From the NCBI GenBank assembly GCA_948888345.1, contig CAQTPN010000020.1, forward strand, positions 1 through 10,514: a stretch of DNA of 10,514 bases, in the 5' to 3' direction. The translations under genes and the position numbers were made by a program. The stretch comes from an uncultured bacterium (GTDB taxonomy: Bacteria > Cyanobacteriota > Vampirovibrionia > Gastranaerophilales > Gastranaerophilaceae). Numbering within the stretch: position 1 is the first letter of the stretch; each line of letters starts with the position of its first letter. Under the pieces are notes generated by a model that was given only the letters and a program-made list of their open reading frames with translations, was not told where the DNA came from and did no database searches. This document shows, in pieces, positions 1 to 6,800 of the stretch.

Positions 1-49
1 GCGACCACCGAGATCTACACTCTTTCCCTACACGACGCTCTTCCGATCT
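1..49. other. Illumina P5/TruSeq adapter remnant (artefact)
   Basis: These bases match the 3' portion of the Illumina P5 plus TruSeq universal adapter, recognisable from its ACACGACGCTCTTCCGATCT ending at base 49. This is untrimmed library sequence at a contig end, not genome. Any reading frame through it is artificial: on the minus strand it adds residues DRKSVV and a stop codon to the gene that starts at 558. The true left edge of the contig is base 50. Confidence 0.98.
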
Positions 50-558
50 GGTACAGGAGCTTTAGGCTGTGTTAATTCAATCACCAGAGGGTCATTTTTA
101 AACTGGTCAGCATTTGCTTTAATTCGTGAAATAAATGCTTTTGTTTCACGGAAAGGAGGCACCCCTTTATATCTTGCAACATTTCCGGGGCCTGCATTGT
201 ATGCGGCAAGTGCTAAATCCGTTGAGCCGAATTTTTTGTACATCATCTGATAATACATAATTCCGCCTTTAATATTATCGCTTACAATATAAGGGTTAAC
301 CCCGAGCCTTCTTGCCGTATCAGGCATTAATTGAAATAGCCCGACAGCACCTGAAGCCCCTTTTTTTGTCGGTATAAATTCTGATTCTAATTTAGCAATA
401 CTTAATGCGATACAAGGGTCTACACCCATATTTACCGCAGTTTTTACAATTGATGATTTGATTTCATTTGGCGACCCGGCCGCATTAGCTATGCTGCCTA
501 AATTAATGCAAAGCGCACAAATAAAGACTAGCAAAGTTTTGATAAGCTTTTTCGTCAT
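50..558 (-). CDS. Lytic transglycosylase, SLT family 1, secreted; 3' end truncated by contig edge
   Basis: Predicted to cleave the MurNAc-GlcNAc bond of peptidoglycan non-hydrolytically, leaving 1,6-anhydroMurNAc, in the periplasm or at the envelope. From the ATG at 558 the protein opens with MTKKLIK, a hydrophobic stretch and an ANAA site near residue 26, which is a classical signal peptide. The SLT domain spans about residues 35-146. It shows catalytic E58 in KLESEF, then GAVGLFQLMPDTAR (71-84), the NIKGG segment (95-99) and ALAAYNAGPGNV (116-127), so all family motifs are present. The start at 558 is preferred over an in-frame ATG at 624 because of the signal peptide and an AGAGGA ribosome-binding site (568-573) nine bases upstream. 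The gene is cut at base 50: the apparent stop lies in adapter sequence, so the natural C-terminus is unknown. It is divergent from the gene at 857. Confidence 0.93.
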
Positions 559-627
559 AATAATTAATCCTCTTTTTTGTTTTCTAACAGGGTAAAAACT
601 TAAAATACATTTCTTATCTGACACATT

Positions 628-655
628 ATTTTATGTACTTAAGATGAAAACCCAA
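628..655 (-). promoter_or_regulatory. Candidate promoter for the lytic transglycosylase
   Basis: On the minus strand TTGGGT (650-655) and TAAAAT (628-633) are separated by 16 bases, which fits a sigma-70-type promoter with a 4/6 match at -35 and a 5/6 match at -10. The start site would fall near 621, giving a leader of about 60 bases. In AT-rich DNA such matches arise by chance, so this is tentative. Confidence 0.3.
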
Positions 656-821
656 GTTTGTAAACCTAATATACACGCAACATACCTATTTTGCAACCCC
701 CCTGAAGGGCTATTATCTTACTGTATTACAATTATATAGGGGTTTTAGGCCATTTTTACATATATAGTAAATAACAATACAAACTAAGGCGCAAATAAAA
801 AAATGTTCATGCTTTGTATAT

Positions 822-850
822 TATAATACATAAATAAAAACGAGAAAGGA
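822..850 (+). promoter_or_regulatory. -10 element and ribosome-binding site of the 857 gene
   Basis: A perfect TATAAT at 822-827 lacks a recognisable -35 at normal distance. The Shine-Dalgarno AAAGGA (845-850) sits six bases before the ATG at 857 and supports that start. A transcript starting near 834 would have a leader of about 23 bases. Confidence 0.45.
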
Positions 851-856
851 ATTTCC

Positions 857-2158
857 ATGAGTATAGGAAGAATTGGTTTTAACTCTCCGGTTAGAACATT
901 TAATTATGGACAAACACGTACTGCAAAACAAATAAAAGCTTCAAATATAAGTTTTAAGGGCAATGATACAAAAAATGTAAATCCATCTAAACCGGAACTT
1001 CTTCAGCGTGAAGATATAAAAAATGCTAAGGATTATATATCTAAGAATGCTCATGGAGATGTAAGAATAGATGAACAGGGTAAAAATGTTCTAAAAAGTG
1101 CAAGATATTTGCTTGAAAATGGTATAAGGCCTGTGTATAAGCATGGGTACACTGAAGCCAGAAAAGGAACGCTTCTTGCAGAAGGGTTTTATAGTGAAAC
1201 GTTTGATAAATTATTTAATTATTGTGTATCAGAGAATATAGATATGAAAGATTTTATTAATCTTGCAAGTACGATTGTTGTTGACCCGAATTCTAAAGAC
1301 TATAACCTTGAAACTGCAAATAAGCTTCTTGAAATTACAAAATCAAAAGGCTTAAAACATAATGCATCAACCATACATCCGCTCAGCTGTCTTATAGGTA
1401 TATCAGACAATGAAAAATCAGATAAACTCAGCGGCGAAGAATTTATGAAAATTATTGATTTTGCAATAAAAAAAGATGTTGATAACACGCATCTTGGATA
1501 CCTTTTAAATGCAAGCAGCCCGGAAAATATAAAATCAGGAAAAATTTCAATTAAAAATGATAAACTTATTGTTTTTGATGACAGTAATTGGGACGCTCGT
1601 ACTTTATCCTTGTATGATTGCAGCCCAAGATACAGAGGGGTTTATGTTAACGGTAAGCTTGCGGCGGATTATCGTAAAGAAAATCAGTGGTGCAAGGGAG
1701 CCGTTATGACAAAGTATGGAGATGATGGCATAAGAGACTTTTCATTCTCTTATGGCGAAAGCGGGTACGAACCGAAAATTCTGTACTATACTGCTGACGG
1801 CAAATATGCAGCATCAAAAGTTCCTATTGATAAAGATGTGCAAAAAGAAAATATAACAAAAGTTTATAAGGCACTTACATCTTCTGATTTAGCTGATGTT
1901 TTAGATGCCGAGGCAAAAAAACATGTTGAAACCGCAGCTAAAGATTTTGTTGATGCAGTTAAAGAAATCCATGGTGCAGATTTAGAAAAACTGCCTGCTT
2001 TTGAAGAATTTTTAGCAAAACAAGGTATTGAACCTTCAAGTATTAATGATAAAGATATGGCAAATTTATTCATTGCTCATACAAAAGTTCAGGAACTTGA
2101 ACAGCAAAAACAAGAACAAAATCAAATAATCTCTGATATTTATGCAAAATACGTTTAA
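857..2158 (+). CDS. Uncharacterised 433-aa protein with N-terminal SFKG signature
   Basis: I do not recognise a characterised family. There is no signal peptide or membrane segment. Residues 1-45 look disordered and contain NISFKG at 30-35. A mostly helical middle (about 50-225) follows, including TIHPLSCLIGI. A beta-rich, aromatic segment (about 228-322) carries short strand-like units such as KLIVFDDSNWDAR, RGVYVNGKLAADY and KILYYTADGKYA. The C-terminal 100 residues are helical and end in a Gln/Glu-rich, coiled-coil-like tail. The ATG has a good AAAGGA site at proper spacing. The next gene's upstream in-frame ATG (2185) lies only 26 bases after this stop, so the two are probably co-transcribed. 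The N-terminal SFKG resembles SFYG at the start of that neighbour. My recollection is that such short N-terminal signatures are common in proteins of gut Vampirovibrionia, but this has not been checked here. Confidence 0.85.
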   Translation: MSIGRIGFNSPVRTFNYGQTRTAKQIKASNISFKGNDTKNVNPSKPELLQREDIKNAKDYISKNAHGDVRIDEQGKNVLKSARYLLENGIRPVYKHGYTEARKGTLLAEGFYSETFDKLFNYCVSENIDMKDFINLASTIVVDPNSKDYNLETANKLLEITKSKGLKHNASTIHPLSCLIGISDNEKSDKLSGEEFMKIIDFAIKKDVDNTHLGYLLNASSPENIKSGKISIKNDKLIVFDDSNWDARTLSLYDCSPRYRGVYVNGKLAADYRKENQWCKGAVMTKYGDDGIRDFSFSYGESGYEPKILYYTADGKYAASKVPIDKDVQKENITKVYKALTSSDLADVLDAEAKKHVETAAKDFVDAVKEIHGADLEKLPAFEEFLAKQGIEPSSINDKDMANLFIAHTKVQELEQQKQEQNQIISDIYAKYV

Positions 2159-2184
2159 GATTAAGAATTCGGGATTTAAAAAAG

Positions 2185-2352
2185 ATGCAAATACATTCAG
2201 TAAATAAAAACTATATGAGCTTTTACGGTATTCAAAGAAGCAGCAGGCCTTCTGCTAAAGGCAGGTAGCATATTGTTCAAGATATTGACAGTGAAGCGCA
2301 AGGCAGGCTGCAAAGCATAGGGCTGGATGCTTTAAGCGGTATTTTTAATTTT
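2185..2352 (+). pseudogene. 5' coding segment of the metallopeptidase-like gene, interrupted by an in-frame TAG
   Basis: An ATG at 2185, 26 bases after the preceding stop, opens a frame reading MQIHSVNKNYMSFYGIQRSS and on to codon 27. A TAG follows at 2266-2268 (codon 28). The same frame then continues without a break (HIVQDIDSEAQGRLQSIGLD...) straight into the open frame at 2353. No ATG lies in this frame between the TAG and 2353. The possible restarts, TTG at 2353 and GTG at 2368, have no ribosome-binding site. The simplest reading is one 386-codon gene with a single-base nonsense change such as CAG to TAG. Readthrough or a base error are alternatives. Confidence 0.65.
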
Positions 2353-3345
2353 TTGCAAAAAGATATAGTGGCGGAAAAACTTGCAGATAATATAGAATTT
2401 AAACCGGCTGAAACCATTCAGGAGGCAAGAAAATTTGCGCATGATAATCTTGGCATATATAAATATAAATTAACGGATATAGATTGTGCAAACTATGTAA
2501 ATGAGGCACTTTGCGAATATTATAACCAAAGCGGTAACAAAAGGGCTATAATTGATACAATCGGCAATGAATGTAATTCTTCAAATATTGCAAGCATAAG
2601 TGTATTCCATTCGGATTTAAATATAAATGAAGAAGTTTTGAAAAATATTGATGCAAGGATTGATTCTTTATTTAGAAATGAGGAATCAAAAAATAAAGTT
2701 TTAAAACAAGGCGGTGTACTTGATGAAAGATTTAATTTGACACAAAACCAGAAAGAACGTCTTGAAAAATACCGCAAAAATCCTGATGGTATGTCTTTAA
2801 AGGAAAAAGTCGGGCTTATGGTGTTTCTTCAAAATGCTTCGGATACTAAATTGCCAAAGCCTACATTTTATGATGCGCTAAAAAATAAGGAAGTAAAAGA
2901 ATATTTAAATGCAAAAGGGCTTGATAATCTTGATACTATCTGCGCTTTGCCGCCGCAGGAGGGAAGAGAGCTTATAAAAGAAATATTCGAAAATACGAGC
3001 TATAAAATGACTGTTCCGGATGGCGGGAATTTTATGCCTGTAAACCATGAAATCGGCCACAAAGAACATGCTAAAAATGTGGGCTTAGAAATATTTAATT
3101 TGCTTGCAACGCTTCAATATGACGGCAGTGAAGATAAAAGCGAAGTAAATATGAAGCTTAGAAAAAACATGCAAAAATTTATGCAAAATGAGCCTGAATG
3201 GTATGTTGTCTGCAGTGCTTTTCCATACGGGATGGCTTCCCCTGCCGAATTTGTTGCGGAAGCATTCGCCTGCCTTGTAAACGGAGCGGAGCTGGATGAT
3301 AATATTATGAGGTTGTATGAAAAATACGGCGGTGTGATGCCGTAA
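2353..3345 (+). CDS. Zincin-type metallopeptidase-like protein (HEIGH motif), 5' end interrupted
   Basis: The C-terminal third carries the zinc-metallopeptidase signature HEIGH (HExxH; residues 232-236 counted from 2353, bases 3046-3060). Downstream comes SPAEFVAEAFA, in which E303 (or E299) is a good candidate for the third zinc ligand. This arrangement, HExxH then a Glu some 65 residues later in a 'pxEfxAEaFa' context, resembles zincins of the anthrax lethal-factor/ATLF type and related secreted or phage-associated peptidases. That likeness is from memory of the families and is not a search result. The N-terminal 200 residues are helical and unrecognised. The 2353 start (TTG) is only the first start codon of the open part and has no ribosome-binding site. 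The natural start is probably 2185, before an in-frame TAG at 2266. Without upstream sequence the catalytic region is intact but translation is doubtful. It probably shares an operon with the 857 gene. Confidence 0.7.
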   Translation: MQKDIVAEKLADNIEFKPAETIQEARKFAHDNLGIYKYKLTDIDCANYVNEALCEYYNQSGNKRAIIDTIGNECNSSNIASISVFHSDLNINEEVLKNIDARIDSLFRNEESKNKVLKQGGVLDERFNLTQNQKERLEKYRKNPDGMSLKEKVGLMVFLQNASDTKLPKPTFYDALKNKEVKEYLNAKGLDNLDTICALPPQEGRELIKEIFENTSYKMTVPDGGNFMPVNHEIGHKEHAKNVGLEIFNLLATLQYDGSEDKSEVNMKLRKNMQKFMQNEPEWYVVCSAFPYGMASPAEFVAEAFACLVNGAELDDNIMRLYEKYGGVMP

Positions 3346-3436
3346 GGGTTTAATAAAAAGGAAAAGGCCATGTGCGTTTCACTTTTTAATGTTTCACATA
3401 ATTCAAATAAAACAATATACTCAGGATTTTCAGCCG

Positions 3437-3562
3437 CCCTGAATATATGTAATTGCAACCCTGAACTTATTTACAGTCGTTATCCTAAATATTCGCAATC
3501 GTCACCCTAAATATATTTACCCTGAACTTGTTTATAATCGTCACCCTGAACTTGTTTCAGGG
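3437..3562 (+). repeat. Degenerate tandem array of a CCCTGAA-type unit ending in an intact palindrome
   Basis: Units beginning CCCTGAA or a decayed form start at 3437, 3459, 3483, 3505, 3520 and 3544, giving periods of 22, 24, 22, 15 and 24 bases. Several units share the downstream segment TCGTCA or TCGTTA just before the next copy. The last unit is an intact hairpin, CCCTGAACTTGTTTCAGGG (3544-3562), with 7-bp perfect arms and a 5-base loop, followed by GGTCTATTAAG-type flank. Earlier units have lost the right arm. This looks like a dispersed REP-like palindrome that has been locally multiplied and is decaying. It is not CRISPR, because there are no unique spacers. Confidence 0.75.
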
Positions 3563-3593
3563 TCTATTAAGAATAAGTCCCAAAATCTTTTGC

Positions 3594-3623
3594 TTGAAAA
3601 TATTATATATTTTATGTTAGAAT
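3594..3623 (+). promoter_or_regulatory. Candidate promoter for tRNA-Ser
   Basis: TTGAAA (3594-3599) is followed after 18 bases by TAGAAT (3618-3623), and the -10 is preceded by TGT, making an extended -10. The start site would fall near 3630, about 35 bases before the mature tRNA, which suits a tRNA precursor leader. Confidence 0.45.
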
Positions 3624-3664
3624 TAATTTTATAAAAATTTTTGAATTTTGAAAAACCAATATTT

Positions 3665-3753
3665 GGAGAACTGGCCGAGTGGCTGAAGGCGGCACCCTGC
3701 TAAGGTGTTATGTGGGTTATCCTGCATCGAGGGTTCGAATCCCTCGTTCTCCG
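3665..3753 (+). tRNA. tRNA-Ser (anticodon GCT)
   Basis: This folds as a class II tRNA. The acceptor GGAGAAC pairs with GTTCTCC, followed by discriminator G (3753). The D-arm begins GCCGAGTGGC. The anticodon stem GCACC/GGTGT encloses loop CTGCTAA with anticodon GCT at 3699-3701. A long variable arm follows (TGTGGG pairing with CCTGCA), and the T-arm is GAGGG-TTCGAAT-CCCTC. It decodes AGC and AGU serine codons. The 3' CCA is not encoded and would be added after transcription. The autotransporter gene starts 144 bases downstream on the same strand. Confidence 0.97.
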
Positions 3754-3813
3754 ATTTGCTTTTTAGGTTTTTAGAATTTTTTATATTGTAAAATAAATTT
3801 ACATTTTGTAACG

Positions 3814-3852
3814 CCTGAAAATATGTACAAATATTTGTATTCAGGGTATAAT
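3814..3852 (+). promoter_or_regulatory. Autotransporter promoter with an overlapping inverted repeat
   Basis: A perfect -10 TATAAT (3847-3852) has TGTACA (3824-3829) 17 bases upstream, a 4/6 match to -35. An inverted repeat, CCTGAA (3814-3819) and TTCAGG (3840-3845), spans the -35 and abuts the -10. Within it AAATAT and ATATTT are also roughly symmetric. The site could be an operator, or a relic of the nearby CCCTGAA palindrome family, since the arms are the same. The leader to the ATG at 3898 would be about 38 bases. Confidence 0.5.
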
Positions 3853-3897
3853 TTTCTCCGATATCTGGGTATTTATAATAAATTAGGAAATACGAAA

Positions 3898-6800
3898 ATG
3901 AGAAATAAAGGAAAAAGATTTTTAATTTGCTGTATGGCTCTAAGTTTAATGTGCTGGGGGGGGGTATGTGGTAACTCCGTTTTTGCAGGATATATTGCCC
4001 CTGATACATACAGTACAATTGTAGATGGCAACGGCACAGGCGAAAAAAGGATGACTGTAACGGGCAAATCTTACAGTTCTTATCATTTTTTTAATAACAA
4101 GCAAAATCCGAATGACCTTATAAAGGGCGGAGCTTTATACAGTGTAAGTGAAGGATACAATTCAAACAGTATCAGAAATTCTCTTTTTGAAGAAAACTAT
4201 GGGTACATTGGTGGTGCTATGTATATTGGTTCGGAAGGTATGCCTGCAACTGTTAATAATGTGGGGTTTTTCTCAAACACTGCTGACGGCGATGGTGGTG
4301 CTGTTTATGATACGACATCGATTACTTTGAGTAATGCCCATTTTGAAAATAACCGTTCAATAGGAGGCAGAGGTGGTGCTTTATTCTTTGCACCTGATGG
4401 ACAAGATATGGCAGGCATGTCAGATATTACAAATAATGACTTTATTAACAATTCGTCAGGAAAAGAAGGCGGAGCCATTTATGTTAATGACACCACATCG
4501 GGTGCAGAATTGTATTTAAAATATAATGATAATAAAACCCACTATATGACGGGAAATATCCAGCATACTGACGGCACAAAAGGCGCTCAGAGTTCAAATG
4601 CTATTTTTATAGAAGAGGGTGATGTGAGAATTCTTACATCCGGTACTGACAGTAAAATTATTATCGATGATAGCATTGAAGGAAATCCGGATAAAATAAA
4701 TAAATCAAAACTTGAATATAGTTCAAGTACCGGCGGCACAGCTGTTTTTAATGGCGAGGTTAAAAATATTGCCTTTACGCATGAAGCAGGTACTTTACTT
4801 TTAAATCGGGGAGATAAAATTGCTGACGGTGTTCCTATTTTTAACAATGTTGATTTATTAATAAAACCCGGGGATGGCAATTGGAAAAGAGATACAGTAG
4901 ATTTGAGATTTGACCTTGCAAACGGCAAGCTTGATAAACTTATAATAAGAAATTTAACTATAACTGAGCCAAAAGGTGACCAAAAAATGATGATTGCCCT
5001 TGATGTGGATTTAAATCAGGGCAAAAGTGATTTCTTTGATATATCAGGCACCGTAACGGGCGGTATAAAATTTGATGCTGACCATTTTGAATTTAATATA
5101 CTTGATGATGGCGAAGTTGATGGTTTTCAGCTATTAAGCAAAGCTGAGCCTGATTTTTTAACGGGAGAACTTATTCAATTCTCTGAAAACGGCAAATATA
5201 AATTTATTGCCGGAGAAAACGGTTTTATTAACGTTATCAAAGAAGATACAAGCGGACTTCCCGAAGCTGTTGCAAGTGAAGAAGCAATCAGAAGTTATAT
5301 TGCAAGCGACAACATCAAATTAACTCAATCTCTCGGGGCTATGGGCGGTGAGTCTTTAACAGTTAATATGAAAGATTTTAACCTTAACGGTAATAAAAAT
5401 ACAGGTGTTACTCTTGCATCAGGCCAGAGGCTTGAAATTAAAAATGCTGGTGATGCTGATGGCGGTGCATTGCATAGCTTCCGTACTGACGGAAACGGTT
5501 CTGTTGTAAATAATATTGGCGGAAGCATTACAATAACCGATTCAACAATCTCAGATAATACATCAGACGGCAAGGGCGGTGCTATTTATGCCCTTGGCGG
5601 TGCTGTAACTGTAAATGCTGATACAAAAGATGTAATATTTAAAAATAACATTCATCAGGTTAAACCTGCACAAACGCCTGACACGCCGGATGTTCCCGAA
5701 ACAACGCGTTTAATTTCAAAAAATACCAAAGATGCATCTGCACCTTCTGCAGGAATCAAAAATGATATTTATTTAGAAAATGCAGATGACGGTACAAAGG
5801 CTACTCTTGCTGTTAACGGCTCCAAAAATACCGTTTTTGAAAGCGGTATAGCAGGAAATGGCGATATCACCAAAAATGATACAGGCGTTATGAAATTAGG
5901 CGGAGATAACTCCGGCTTTGTGGGAGATGTTTATTTAAACGGCGGCGAGGTTCAGCTTTTATCGGGCGCTTCATACTTTAATGCGCAAAACACTTTTGTT
6001 AAAAATAATTCAAGGGTAAACCTTGTAAATAATAATCCGACTGATGTTGTAAACTTTGGAAATCTTAATTTAGAAGGTACAGCAAAACTTGGAATTGATA
6101 TTGATGCTAAAAATAATTTAAACGATAAAATAGGTGCTGCAAGTGTTACAGGCGACGGCAAAATCTTAATTGATAATGTTAATATTATGTCCCTTGCAAA
6201 CGGCACAACTCAATTTGATATTATAACTCTTGATGAGGCTACAAAAGACAGTCCGCTTTTAGGTCTTGTTGAATTAAGCCCTGATATCAAAAACATTACA
6301 AGCCCTATTTTTAAATATCAGGCTGAATTTGATTCAAATACCGGTATAATGTCACTTGCAACCGGTTCACGCAATAATAAAAATTCTTATAACCCATCAA
6401 TTCTTGCAACTCCTGTTGCCTTGCAGGCTGCAGCGCAGGCAGGAATTAAAGAAGCTGTGAATTATGCCTTTGAACATACTGATTCATTTACAAAACTTCC
6501 GAGAGATGAACGTTTTGCAGCACTAAATGCTAACAGATATGCAATCAGTGAATTTAACGGCCAGCTTCCTTTATACAACGGGCGCACGGAAGGAAGTGCT
6601 TTCTGGTTCCGTCCATATACTGTATTTGAAAGTATTGATTTAGACCACGGCCCGAAAGTTGATAATTTAAGCTATGGTACATTAATCGGATATGATAGTA
6701 CATTTAAAAGCAGGAAAAACGGCTGGTCAAGCACAACATCAAGTTTCTTAGGATACCATGGTTCAAGCCTTGATTATTCAGATATTGATATTATGTCAAA

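Larger units (their letters stand above)
559..856. other. Divergent intergenic region
   Basis: This AT-rich spacer separates the two divergent genes and I see no RNA gene in it. It holds the AGAGGA ribosome-binding site of the transglycosylase (568-573, minus strand) and a candidate minus-strand promoter. It also has a short C/G-rich patch around 695-710 whose AACCCC (695-700) could pair with GGGGTT at 739-744 over a 38-base loop; this pairing is too weak to call a structure. The right end carries a -10-like TATAAT (822-827) and the ribosome-binding site of the next gene. Confidence 0.5.
3346..3664. other. Non-coding region with repeat array and tRNA promoter
   Basis: No open gene is credible here. 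From left to right it holds an AT-rich stretch and then an imperfect hairpin in which ATACTCAGG (3417-3425) faces CCTGAATAT (3439-3447) with one mismatch. That hairpin has no T-tract, so it is at best a weak terminator or part of the repeat. A degenerate tandem array of CCCTGAA units (3437-3562) follows, then the candidate promoter and leader of tRNA-Ser. Confidence 0.7.

Noticed and set aside
695..744. Riboswitch or terminator in the divergent intergenic region (AACCCC/GGGGTT)
   Set aside because: Only six bases pair over a 38-base loop, with no conserved aptamer core and no T-run following the stem.
2266..2268. Genome-wide reassignment of TAG as an explanation for the in-frame stop
   Set aside because: The acetyltransferase ends in TAG (8062-8064) at the natural family C-terminus, and other genes show no internal TAG. 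The evidence is thin, but a local mutation is the simpler explanation.
3437..3562. Possible CRISPR array from regularly spaced repeats
   Set aside because: The period is only 22-24 bases, the units are adjacent without unique spacers, and they decay progressively. There are no cas genes in the window.
3665..3753. tRNA-Ser as an integration (att) site of a mobile element
   Set aside because: No duplicate of the tRNA 3' end and no integrase or other mobility gene was found in the window.
3823..3897. Upstream in-frame ATG (3823) as the autotransporter start
   Set aside because: It lies upstream of the predicted -10, has no ribosome-binding site, and would bury the signal peptide behind 25 residues.
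3629..4067. Minus-strand open frames across tRNA-Ser and the autotransporter start
   Set aside because: They run antisense through a well-folded tRNA and a signal peptide with a good ribosome-binding site. The translations have no recognisable domain.
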